DNA from: Amycolatopsis sp. NBC_00345
GTDB lineage: Bacteria; Actinomycetota; Actinomycetes; Mycobacteriales; Pseudonocardiaceae
Assembly: GCF_036116635.1 (NCBI RefSeq)
Contig: NZ_CP107995.1
Coordinates: forward strand, 186,001 to 250,000
Direction: 5' to 3'
Length of the DNA stretch: 64,000 nt
Program-made: the position numbers and the translations under genes
Shown: one piece after another, positions 9,072 through 17,090 of the stretch
How positions within the stretch are numbered: the stretch's first letter is position 1
Layout: each line of letters opens with the position of its first letter
The notes under the pieces: generated by a model
What the model was told of the DNA's origin: nothing
Seen by the model: only the letters and a program-made list of their open reading frames with translations
The model's database searches: none

Positions 9072-9698
9072 TCAGGCGCCGAGCTTCGCGGCTTCCGCGG
9101 CGAGGGACTCGACGGCAGCGAAGTCCTTGGCGGCCAGCAGCTTCTTCGGGGTCAGCCAGGAGCCGCCGATGCAGCCGACGTTCGGCAGGGCCAGGTAGGT
9201 CGGGGCGGTGGCCGCGGTGATACCGCCGGTCGGGCAGAAGCGCAGGGCCGGCAGGGGGCCGGCGATGGACTTCAGGTAGTCCACGCCACCGCTGGCCTCC
9301 GCGGGGAAGAACTTCAGCGCGGTCAGGCCGCGTTCGGCCAAGCGCATCGCCTCCGACACCGTGCCGGCGCCCGGGAGGAACGGCAAGCCGGTCGCGAAGG
9401 CGGCTTCGAGGACGGTGTCCGTGCAGCCCGGCGTCACGAGGAACTTCGCGCCCGCGTCGGCGGCCTGCTTGGCCTGGCCGGCGCTGGTCACCGTGCCGGC
9501 GCCGATCACGATGTCCGGCACCTCCGCGGCCACGCGCTCGATCGCGGCGAGCGCCACGGGCGTGCGCAGGGTCAGCTCGATCACCCCGATGCCGCCGGCG
9601 AGCAGGGCGCGCGCGGTGGGCACCGCGTCGCCGAGGTCGTCGATCACCACGACGGGCATCACGGGGGACAGTTCGAGCAGGTCCGTGCCGGTGGTCAC
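9072..9698 (-). CDS. eda: 2-dehydro-3-deoxyphosphogluconate aldolase
   Basis: 208 residues from GTG 9698. Cleaves KDPG to pyruvate and glyceraldehyde-3-phosphate, the last step of the Entner-Doudoroff pathway. It shows the class I KDPG aldolase pattern: catalytic Glu in GVIELTLRTP, GAGTVTSAGQA, LVTPGCT, and the Schiff-base Lys in ALKFFPAEASGG, then CPTGGI for phosphate binding. Its GTG overlaps the TGA of edd by 4 bases (GTGA, 9695-9698), so the pair is probably translationally coupled. Confidence 0.97.
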   Translation of the reverse strand: MTTGTDLLELSPVMPVVVIDDLGDAVPTARALLAGGIGVIELTLRTPVALAAIERVAAEVPDIVIGAGTVTSAGQAKQAADAGAKFLVTPGCTDTVLEAAFATGLPFLPGAGTVSEAMRLAERGLTALKFFPAEASGGVDYLKSIAGPLPALRFCPTGGITAATAPTYLALPNVGCIGGSWLTPKKLLAAKDFAAVESLAAEAAKLGA

Positions 9699-11674
9699 TG
9701 ACCGACCTCCTGGGTTTCCAAAGCGGCTTCCAAAGTGGGCAAGGGCAGGCCGGGACCGAACCCCGGGCCACGGCCGAGGGGCGGCGGCCCCTGGACCCCG
9801 CGGTAGAGGTCCAGCTCCGGCGTGAGCGCCCCGAAGACGCTCGCGCCCTGGTCGGCGGGACCGACCGCGCGGCGCAGCGCCCCGAACAGCTCCCGCCCGG
9901 TGCCGGTCCAGGATGCCTCGGACGGGGGCGCGTCCACCAGGTCGCGGCGGGCGAGTTCTTCGTCACCGACCAGCACGTCCAGCGTGCCGGCCCGGGCGTC
10001 GAGGCGGATCACGTCGCCGTCGGCGATGCGGCCGATCGGCCCGCCCACGGCGGCTTCCGGCGTCACCTGGATCGCCGCCGGGATCTTGCCCGAGGCGCCC
10101 GACATGCGGCCGTCGGTGAGCAACGCCACCTGGTAACCGCGGTCCATCAGCACGCCGAGCGCCGGCGTGAGGCCGTGCAGCTCCGGCATCCCGTTGGCCT
10201 GCGGGCCCTGCTGCCGCAGCACGACCACGACGTCACGGTCCAGCTCGCCGGCCTCGAACGCCGTCTTGAACGCTTCCTGCGACGTGAACACCCGCGTCGG
10301 CGCCTGCACCACGCGGTGCTCCGGCGCCACGGCCGACACCTTGGTCACCGCCCGGCCGAGGTTGCCCGCGACCATCCGCAGCCCGCCGTCCGGGGCGAAC
10401 GGCCGCTCCGCCGGACGCAGGACGTCCTCGTCGAGGCTGTGCGTCGGCACGTCGCGCCACACCAGTTCGCCGTCGGACAGGATCGGCTCCTCGGTGTAGC
10501 GGCGCAGCCCGAACCCGGCGACGGTGTGCACGTCCTCGTGCAGCAGCCCCGCGTCGAGCAGCGTGCCCACCAGGAACTGGATGCCGCCGGCGGCGTGGAA
10601 GTGGTTGATGTCCGCGCTGCCGTTCGGGTACACCCGCGCCAGCAGCGGCACCACCGCGGACAGGTCCGAGAAGTCGTCCCAGGTCAGCTGGATGCCCGCC
10701 GCGGCGGCGATCGAGACCAGGTGCATCGTGTGGTTGGTCGAGCCGCCCGTGGCCAGCAGGGTGATGACGCCGTTGACGAACGCCTTCTCGTCCAGCACCC
10801 GGGAGATCGGCGTGTACGACTCGCCGCGCGACAGCAAGACCATGCGCCGCCCGGCTTCCTCGGTCAGCGCCCGGCGCAGTGGCGAGTTCGGCTGGACGAA
10901 GCTGGCGCCCGGCAGGTGCAGGCCCATCACCTCGACCACCATCTGGTTCGAGTTCGCCGTGCCGTAGAACGTGCAGGTTCCCGCGGAGTGGTACGAAGCC
11001 GCTTCGGCGTCGAGGAGGTCTTCGCGCGTCGCGAGGCCCTCGGCGTACAGCTGCCGCACGCGGGCTTTCTCCTTGTTCGGCAGGCCGGAGTTCATCGGAC
11101 CCGCGGGCACGAGGATCGCCGGCAGGTGCCCGAAGGACAGCGCGCCGGCCAGCAGGCCCGGCACGATCTTGTCGCACACGCCCAGCAGCAGCGCGGCGTC
11201 GAACATGTCGTGTGACAACGCGATCGCCGTCGCCATCGCGATCACCTCGCGGCTGAAGAGCGACAGCTCCATGCCCGGGCGGCCCTGCGTGATCCCGTCG
11301 CACATCGCGGGCACGCCGCCGGCGAACTGGGCGACACCGCCGGCCTCGCGCACGGACTTCTTCAGCCAGGCCGGGTACTCCTGCATCGGCTGGTGCGCGG
11401 AAAGCATGTCGTTGTAAGAGGAAACGATGGCGACGCCCGGCGCGCGGACTTCGCGCAGCGCGGCCTTGTCGACGCCTTCCATCGCGGCGAAGCCGTGCGC
11501 GAGGTTGCTACAGGCCAGGCCGCGGCGGACCGGTCCCTCGTCGTAAGCCGACGCGCTGCGTTCGAGATAGGCCCCGCGCGTCGCCGCACTGCGCTCCACG
11601 ATGCGGGCGGTGACTTCGGCGACCACGGGGTGCACGGGGGTCTTTCTGGCGGGCTGGTTCGGGATGCTGTTCAT
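9695..11674 (-). CDS. edd: Phosphogluconate dehydratase
   Basis: 659 residues from ATG 11674 (MNSIPNQ...), chosen because GGGAG sits six bases upstream; in-frame extension to 11779 adds unlikely sequence. Converts 6-phosphogluconate to KDPG using an iron-sulfur cluster (IlvD/Edd family). Family marks include SNLAHG and FAAMEGVDK near the N-terminus, SSYNDMLSAHQP, MCDGITQGRPGMELSLFSR, LLGVCDKIVPGL with a cluster cysteine, GTCTFYGTANSNQM, and TDGRMSGASGKIPAA. It is cotranscribed with eda. Confidence 0.97.
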   Translation of the reverse strand: MNSIPNQPARKTPVHPVVAEVTARIVERSAATRGAYLERSASAYDEGPVRRGLACSNLAHGFAAMEGVDKAALREVRAPGVAIVSSYNDMLSAHQPMQEYPAWLKKSVREAGGVAQFAGGVPAMCDGITQGRPGMELSLFSREVIAMATAIALSHDMFDAALLLGVCDKIVPGLLAGALSFGHLPAILVPAGPMNSGLPNKEKARVRQLYAEGLATREDLLDAEAASYHSAGTCTFYGTANSNQMVVEVMGLHLPGASFVQPNSPLRRALTEEAGRRMVLLSRGESYTPISRVLDEKAFVNGVITLLATGGSTNHTMHLVSIAAAAGIQLTWDDFSDLSAVVPLLARVYPNGSADINHFHAAGGIQFLVGTLLDAGLLHEDVHTVAGFGLRRYTEEPILSDGELVWRDVPTHSLDEDVLRPAERPFAPDGGLRMVAGNLGRAVTKVSAVAPEHRVVQAPTRVFTSQEAFKTAFEAGELDRDVVVVLRQQGPQANGMPELHGLTPALGVLMDRGYQVALLTDGRMSGASGKIPAAIQVTPEAAVGGPIGRIADGDVIRLDARAGTLDVLVGDEELARRDLVDAPPSEASWTGTGRELFGALRRAVGPADQGASVFGALTPELDLYRGVQGPPPLGRGPGFGPGLPLPTLEAALETQEVGQ

Positions 11675-11775
11675 GTCCGGCTCCCGGCTCACTGGTGGTG
11701 GGGGGTCCGCGGGACGGCAGCTCTGGCGTCGCAGGAACGTGACGCCAACCACGGTAACCGGTCGGAGCCGCACTT

Positions 11776-11789
11776 TCAAAATCGATTCA
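11776..11789. promoter_or_regulatory. Candidate operator upstream of edd-eda
   Basis: TCAAAATCGATTCA contains the 8-base palindrome AATCGATT with a central CG, as in many LacI/GntR-type sugar-acid operators. It is about 100 bases upstream of edd. No regulator gene adjoins it, so this is a weak call. Confidence 0.3.
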
Positions 11790-11930
11790 GAAGACCCCTA
11801 GAGGTGAGCCCGATCACTCCCGGTCAGGGAGATGTGCTACTTGTCACAGTGCACACAGCGGGGCAGAGTCGTAGGTGACGACGTGATCGTCACCCCGGTC
11901 CTGTCAGCGCAGAGAAGAGGGAGGCACCCG

Positions 11931-12218
11931 ATGTCCACCACCGAACTCACTGAACTGCGGCGCACCATTGGCCAGCTACGGCAGTGCGTGGGCGCCCTGC
12001 GCTCCCGGTACGGCGACGCGTCGGCCGTCCGCAGGCTGGCCAACGACGTCGAACGGCTCGACATCGACACCGCCGACCTGGACGGGCACCCACCCGCCGT
12101 GCCGGCCCAGGCGAAACCCGTGGACCGCGTCCCCGTGCCGGACACCCCGTACGACCCGGCGCTGTGGCACGGCGCCGACGACGAGGGTGTTGGTGGATAC
12201 AAGCGCGACCAGCGGTGA
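11931..12218 (+). CDS. Small conserved protein heading the sdh1 operon (Rv0250c-like)
   Basis: 95 residues from ATG 11931 with GAGGGAGG upstream. N-terminal helical half (LTELRRTIGQLRQCVGALRSRYG) and a polar Pro-rich C-terminal half (VPVPDTPYDPALWHGADDEG). Mycobacteria have a similar-sized protein (Rv0250c, 97 residues) in the same place before the sdhC-like gene. Its TGA overlaps the GTG of the next gene (GTGA). No enzymatic motif is visible; an assembly or accessory role for Sdh1 is only an inference from linkage. Confidence 0.8.
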   Translation: MSTTELTELRRTIGQLRQCVGALRSRYGDASAVRRLANDVERLDIDTADLDGHPPAVPAQAKPVDRVPVPDTPYDPALWHGADDEGVGGYKRDQR

Positions 12219-13045
12219 GCGCTCCCACTGACAACGACGTCAGCCGGGAAGGCACCGGTGTTCGCGCACCGGGCCGGGCCCGGATCGCCGACCGGACCCT
12301 GCGGACCGACCGATGGTGGCTGCAGCCCCTGCTCACTGTGCTGGGGCTGGCCACTTTCATCGTCTACGCGACGGTCCGGGCTTTCGTGCGCACCGCGTAC
12401 TGGGTGCCCGATTACCACTACCTGACGCCGTTTTACTCACCCTGTGTCTCCACGTCCTGTGTCGCCGGCTCGAGCCACTTCGGGCACTGGTTCGGTGCCT
12501 TCCCGAGCTGGCTCCCGCTCGGGGCGCTGGTGCTGCCGTTCCTGCTCGGCTTCCGGCTGACCTGTTACTACTACCGCAAGGCCTACTACCGCTCGGTCTG
12601 GTTCTCGCCGCCGGCGTGCGCGGTCGCGGAGCCGCACGCGCGTTACTCGGGTGAGACGCGGCTGCCGCTGATCATCCAGAACGTGCACCGCTACTTCTTC
12701 TACGTCGCGACGATCGTCTCGCTGGTCAACACCTACGACGCGGTGATGGCGTTCCACAGCCCGAGCGGCTTCGGCTTCGGGCTCGGCAACATCATCATCG
12801 TCGCGAACGTGGTGCTGCTGTGGGCGTACACGCTGTCCTGCCACTCGTGCCGGCACGTGACCGGCGGCAGGCTCAAGCACTTCTCGAAACATCCCGTGCG
12901 CTACTGGGTGTGGACCCAGGTCTCGAAACTCAACACCCGGCACATGACCCTCGCGTGGACGACCCTCGGCACCCTGGTGCTGACCGACCTCTATGTGATG
13001 CTCGTGTCGAGCGGGGCCATCGCGGACCTGCGTTTCGTGGGCTAG
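12215..13045 (+). CDS. sdhC: Succinate dehydrogenase Sdh1 membrane anchor, Rieske-type SdhC
   Basis: 276 residues from GTG 12215, overlapping the upstream stop by 4 bases. A polytopic membrane protein with about five hydrophobic segments (around 38-58, 99-115, 160-180, 188-207, 247-268). It corresponds to Rv0249c and to the SdhC of M. smegmatis Sdh1, which carries a membrane-embedded Rieske [2Fe-2S] cluster and a quinone site. Candidate ligands here are Cys77, Cys82, Cys209, Cys212 and nearby His88, His91, His210, His214 (CHSCRH at 209-214). I do not know which pair is used. It should pass electrons from SdhB to menaquinone. Confidence 0.88.
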   Translation: MSAPTDNDVSREGTGVRAPGRARIADRTLRTDRWWLQPLLTVLGLATFIVYATVRAFVRTAYWVPDYHYLTPFYSPCVSTSCVAGSSHFGHWFGAFPSWLPLGALVLPFLLGFRLTCYYYRKAYYRSVWFSPPACAVAEPHARYSGETRLPLIIQNVHRYFFYVATIVSLVNTYDAVMAFHSPSGFGFGLGNIIIVANVVLLWAYTLSCHSCRHVTGGRLKHFSKHPVRYWVWTQVSKLNTRHMTLAWTTLGTLVLTDLYVMLVSSGAIADLRFVG

Positions 13046-13129
13046 CGTCGGCACCCGCACCGGCGGCGAGAGAAAACCGGCAGTAACGAAGAACAACGGC
13101 GTCCAGCAGCTCTCGAGGTGGCTCTATTC

Positions 13130-15049
13130 ATGACCGAGGTCGAACGGCACAGCTACGACGTGGTGGTGATCGGTGCCGGCGGCGCCGGTCTGCGCGCGGT
13201 GATCGAAGCGCGCGAACAGGGTTACAGCGTCGCGGTGGTGTGCAAGTCCTTGTTCGGCAAGGCCCATACCGTGATGGCCGAAGGCGGCTGCGCGGCGTCG
13301 ATGGGCAACGCGAACTCCAATGACAACTGGCAGGTGCACTTCCGCGACACCATGCGCGGCGGGAAGTTCCTGAACAACTGGCGGATGGCCGAGCTGCACG
13401 CCAAGGAGGCCCCGGACCGCGTCTGGGAGCTGGAGACCTACGGCGCGCTGTTCGACCGCACCGCCGACGGCCGGATCAGCCAGCGCAACTTCGGCGGGCA
13501 CACCTACCCGCGGCTGGCGCACGTCGGCGACCGGACCGGGCTCGAGCTGATCCGCACGATGCAGCAGAAGATCGTTTCGCTGCAGCAGGAGGACTTCGCC
13601 AAGTTCGGTGACTACGAGGCGCGGATCAAGGTCTTCGCCGAGTGCACCGTGACCGAGCTGCTGCTCGACGGCGGCGCGGTGGCCGGAGCGTTCGGCTACT
13701 GGCGGGAGACCGGCCGGTTCGTCCTGTTCGACGCGCCCGCCGTGGTGCTCGCGACGGGCGGCATCGGCAAGTCGTTCAAGGTCACGTCGAACTCGTGGGA
13801 GTACACCGGCGACGGCCACGCGCTGGCCCTGCGCGCGGGCGCGAAGCTGATCAACATGGAGTTCGTCCAGTTCCACCCCACCGGGATGGTCTGGCCGCCG
13901 AGTGTGAAGGGCATCCTCGTGACCGAGGGCGTCCGCGGCGACGGCGGCGTGCTGAAGAACTCCGACGACGAGCGGTTCATGTTCGGCTACGTGCCGGACG
14001 TGTTCAAGGGCCAGTACGCGGACAGCGTCGAGGAGGCCGACCGCTGGTACGCCGACGCGGACAACAACCGCCGCACGCCGGACCTGCTGCCGCGTGACGA
14101 AGTGGCGCGCGCGATCAACTCGGAGGTCAAGGAGGGCCGCGGCTCGCCGCACGGCGGGGTGTTCCTCGACATCGCGAGCCGGCTGCCCGCCGAGGAGATC
14201 CGCCGCCGGCTGCCGTCGATGTACCACCAGTTCAAGGAGCTGGCCGACGTCGACATCACCAAGGAGGCCATGGAGGTCGGCCCCACCTGCCACTACGTGA
14301 TGGGTGGCATCGAGGTGGACCCGGACACCGGCGCGGCGAGCGTGCCGGGCCTGTTCGCGGCCGGCGAGTGCTCCGGCGGCATGCACGGCTCCAACCGGCT
14401 CGGCGGCAACTCGCTGTCCGACCTGCTGGTGTTCGGCCGGCGGGCCGGGCTGGGCGCGGCGGCGTACGTGGGCGGCCTCGGCGAGAGCAGGCCGAAGGTC
14501 GGGGAGTCCGATGTGGACGCTGCGGCCAAGATGGCGCTGGCGCCGTTCGACCCGCCCGAAGACGGTGTCGCCGAGAACCCCTACACCCTGCACACCGAGC
14601 TGCAGCAGTCGATGAACGACCTGGTGGGCATCATCCGCAAGGCCGGCGAGATCCGGCAGGCGCTGGAGAAGCTCGGTGAGATCCGGCAGCGGATCCTCCG
14701 CGTGACGGTGGAGGGGCACCGGCAGTTCAACCCCGGCTGGCACCTCGCCGTCGACCTGCGCAACATGCTGCTGGTCAGCGAATGCGTGGCCCGCGCGGCG
14801 CTCACCCGCACCGAGAGCCGCGGCGGCCACACCCGTGACGACTATCCGGGCATGGACGCGGAGTGGCGGCACAAGCTGTTGGTCTGCTCCGCCGTCGCGG
14901 GGGACAACCCCACGGTGCCGGACGTCGACGTGGCGGTGGCCGAGCAGCTCCCGCTGCGCCAGGACCTGCTGGAGCTGTTCGAGCTCGACGAGCTGGGCAA
15001 GTACTACACCGACGGCGAGCTCGAGAGCCACCCCGGGAGGGACTCGTGA
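13130..15049 (+). CDS. sdhA: Succinate dehydrogenase/fumarate reductase flavoprotein subunit
   Basis: 639 residues from ATG 13130, with GAGGTG nine bases upstream; an in-frame GTG at 13118 is less likely because it overlaps that site. Oxidises succinate to fumarate with covalently bound FAD. Dinucleotide-binding motif VVVIGAGGAGLRA (residues 11-23), FAD-linking His46 in KAHTVMAEGG, and the capping-domain active-site region with MEFVQFHPTGM and GECSGGMHGSNRLGGNSL. The C-terminus matches Rv0248c-type sequences. Its TGA overlaps the GTG of sdhB. Confidence 0.97.
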   Translation: MTEVERHSYDVVVIGAGGAGLRAVIEAREQGYSVAVVCKSLFGKAHTVMAEGGCAASMGNANSNDNWQVHFRDTMRGGKFLNNWRMAELHAKEAPDRVWELETYGALFDRTADGRISQRNFGGHTYPRLAHVGDRTGLELIRTMQQKIVSLQQEDFAKFGDYEARIKVFAECTVTELLLDGGAVAGAFGYWRETGRFVLFDAPAVVLATGGIGKSFKVTSNSWEYTGDGHALALRAGAKLINMEFVQFHPTGMVWPPSVKGILVTEGVRGDGGVLKNSDDERFMFGYVPDVFKGQYADSVEEADRWYADADNNRRTPDLLPRDEVARAINSEVKEGRGSPHGGVFLDIASRLPAEEIRRRLPSMYHQFKELADVDITKEAMEVGPTCHYVMGGIEVDPDTGAASVPGLFAAGECSGGMHGSNRLGGNSLSDLLVFGRRAGLGAAAYVGGLGESRPKVGESDVDAAAKMALAPFDPPEDGVAENPYTLHTELQQSMNDLVGIIRKAGEIRQALEKLGEIRQRILRVTVEGHRQFNPGWHLAVDLRNMLLVSECVARAALTRTESRGGHTRDDYPGMDAEWRHKLLVCSAVAGDNPTVPDVDVAVAEQLPLRQDLLELFELDELGKYYTDGELESHPGRDS

Positions 15050-15798
15050 GTTACAAGGCCAGTTTCCGGGTCTGGCGCGGCGACGACAGCGCCGGCGAGC
15101 TGCAGGACTTCAAGGTCGAGGTGAACGAGGGCGAGGTGGTGCTCGACATCATCCACCGCCTGCAGGCCACCCAGGTCTCGGACCTCGCCGTGCGCTGGAA
15201 CTGCAAGGCGGGCAAGTGCGGCTCGTGCTCGGCGGAGATCAACGGCAAGCCGCGGCTGCTGTGCATGACGCGGATGTCCACGTTCACCGAGGACGAGGTC
15301 GTCACCGTCACGCCGCTGCGCACGTTCCCGGTGATCCGCGACCTCGTCACGGACGTGTCGTTCAACTACGCCAAGGCGCGGGAGATCCCGTCGTTCACGC
15401 CGCCGAAGGACCTGCAGCCGGGGGAGTACCGGATGCAGCAGGTGGACGTCGAGCGCTCGCAGGAGTTCCGCAAGTGCATCGAGTGCTTCCTGTGCCAGAA
15501 CACCTGCCACGTGGTGCGCGACCACGAGGAGAACAAGGAGAACTTCGCCGGGCCGCGGTACCTGATGCGGATCGCCGAGCTGGAGATGCACCCGCTCGAC
15601 GTCGCCGACCGCCGTGACGCCGCGCAGGACGAGCACGGCCTCGGCCTGTGCAACATCACCAAGTGCTGCACCGAGGTGTGCCCGGAAGGCATCCACATCA
15701 CCGACAACGCGCTGATCCCGATGAAGGAGCGGGTCGCCGACCGTAAATACGATCCGATCGTCTGGCTCGGCAACAAGCTCTTCCGCCGCGATCGGTGA
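15046..15798 (+). CDS. sdhB: Succinate dehydrogenase iron-sulfur subunit
   Basis: 250 residues from GTG 15046 (GTGA overlap with sdhA). Relays electrons from FAD to the membrane subunit. The N-terminal [2Fe-2S] ferredoxin domain shows CKAGKCGSCSAE and a later Cys in RLLCMTR. The C-terminal domain has CIECFLCQNTCH and CNITKCCTEVCPEGI for the [4Fe-4S] and third cluster. Its stop overlaps the GTG of the downstream nucleotidyltransferase-like gene. Confidence 0.97.
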   Translation: MSYKASFRVWRGDDSAGELQDFKVEVNEGEVVLDIIHRLQATQVSDLAVRWNCKAGKCGSCSAEINGKPRLLCMTRMSTFTEDEVVTVTPLRTFPVIRDLVTDVSFNYAKAREIPSFTPPKDLQPGEYRMQQVDVERSQEFRKCIECFLCQNTCHVVRDHEENKENFAGPRYLMRIAELEMHPLDVADRRDAAQDEHGLGLCNITKCCTEVCPEGIHITDNALIPMKERVADRKYDPIVWLGNKLFRRDR

Positions 15799-16421
15799 CG
15801 GCGGCGCGGGACGAGCTGGCCGGGGCGGTGGTCGCGGCGCTGACCGCGGCCAGTCCCGGCTCCCGTGCGGGCCTGCGTGGTTCGCTCGCGGCCGGAACCG
15901 CCGACGCCTACAGCGATATCGACGTGGAGTGGGTGGTCCCGGACGGCCGGCTCACGGCGTGTGCTGCCCAGGTGCGGCCGGTGCTGGAGCGGATCCGGCC
16001 GGTCGCCGCGGTGCGCGCTTCGCCGGACTTCTTCCACTCGCCCGTGCGGCGGCTGCTGTTCGTGCGGTTCACCGGTGTGCCGCTGTTCTGGCGGCTGGAC
16101 CTCGCCGTGCGCGAGGCCTCCGTGCCCGCGGACCCGGGTGAGGACGAGCCGGTTGCGCATGCGCGGGACGACGAATGGTCCCGCCCGGCGAGTGCGCTGG
16201 CCAACGCGCTGGGCGCGGTGAAAGCCGTGGCGCGCGGGCGGTTCGAGGACGCGCGTGGCCTGCTGGACCGTGGGTTCGCCCGGATCGACGTAGCCGGCTC
16301 CGCGAGTGGGCGGTGGGCGGACGACGTCACGCGGCTGGCTCTCGCGGCCGTGGCTCGGGAACCCGGTTTGACCGCGCTGGCGGAGGAGACGATCCAGCTG
16401 GCCGGGGCGGAACTCGGCTGA
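15795..16421 (+). CDS. Nucleotidyltransferase-fold protein at the end of the sdh1 operon
   Basis: 208 residues from GTG 15795, which overlaps the sdhB TGA by 4 bases. The N-terminal pattern GLRGSLAAGTADAYSDIDVEW is the GS...DxD signature of polymerase-beta-type nucleotidyltransferases (as in aminoglycoside adenylyltransferases and minimal NTases). A third acidic residue could be Asp in WRLDLAV. The C-terminal half is helical. Substrate unknown. Coupling to sdhB is unusual, as NTases of this type are not known parts of complex II; the link may be only positional. Confidence 0.7.
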   Translation: MTAARDELAGAVVAALTAASPGSRAGLRGSLAAGTADAYSDIDVEWVVPDGRLTACAAQVRPVLERIRPVAAVRASPDFFHSPVRRLLFVRFTGVPLFWRLDLAVREASVPADPGEDEPVAHARDDEWSRPASALANALGAVKAVARGRFEDARGLLDRGFARIDVAGSASGRWADDVTRLALAAVAREPGLTALAEETIQLAGAELG

Positions 16422-16451
16422 GCTGCGCCCCGGCGCTGGATCACTTGCCCG

Positions 16452-16901
16452 TCAGATGTGGTAGTCGACGTTCGCGGCCAGTGCGGTGGGGTTGGCCTTC
16501 ACCCGGACCTCCAGCATGGACGCCGTGTTCGAGGGCCACTTGATCGTGCCCGTGCCCTTGGTGCCGCAGCTGACCGACTGCCACTTGTCCGGGTTGCGCG
16601 CCTTGCTCATGCGAGCCTCGACGCACGCGGACTGGTTGGTGCTCTCCTGCACGCTCCAGTAGACGCGGAGCTTGCCGCTCCAGCCGCTGGCCGGGCTGGT
16701 GTACGAGCACTTCTTCGAGACGGGGCCCCACTTCCCGATCACCCCGGAGGCGGTGCCGCTGCAGAGAAACATGGCGCTGTTCGGCGCCGCCGACGCCGGT
16801 GCCGCCGCGAAGCCCGCCGAAAGCAGCGAGGTCACCGCGAACGCCGCGACGACGGACGCGATACGGGCGTTTTTGGGCGCGCGCTTTTTCATCATGTTCA
16901 T
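16452..16901 (-). CDS. Small secreted protein with signal peptide
   Basis: 149 residues from ATG 16901 (GGGGAAAG upstream). A Lys/Arg-rich n-region (KKRAPKNAR), hydrophobic core and ASAAP cleavage region indicate Sec secretion, giving a mature protein of about 115 residues. Mature part has four Cys (FLCSG, KKCSY, SACVE, VSCGT) that could form two disulfides, and a Trp/Ser/Gly-rich beta-like pattern (GWSGKLRVYWSVQES). Function unknown. It faces away from the amidohydrolase gene. Confidence 0.75.
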   Translation of the reverse strand: MNMMKKRAPKNARIASVVAAFAVTSLLSAGFAAAPASAAPNSAMFLCSGTASGVIGKWGPVSKKCSYTSPASGWSGKLRVYWSVQESTNQSACVEARMSKARNPDKWQSVSCGTKGTGTIKWPSNTASMLEVRVKANPTALAANVDYHI

Positions 16902-17060
16902 ACTCTTTCCCCAGATCTCCCAGTGACGGCCGTTCATGATCAACGGCCTGGGGTGAGTATTGCAGCCGTCGCGCCGGAATGCACGTGGTGGGTGGAAAAA
17001 GCCCTACGAGCTGGGAAAACAACCAAGGATACGAAGGCTTCTCGTCTTCACTTGATGTTT

Positions 17061-17085
17061 CGTTAAGGTGAATCGCGTTAAGGTG
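17061..17085. repeat. 10-bp direct repeat upstream of amidohydrolase
   Basis: CGTTAAGGTG occurs at 17061-17070 and again at 17076-17085, spaced 15 bases start to start, ending five bases before the GTG at 17091. It may be an activator or repressor site, or part of the core promoter of a leaderless mRNA. Confidence 0.5.
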
Positions 17086-17090
17086 GGCTC

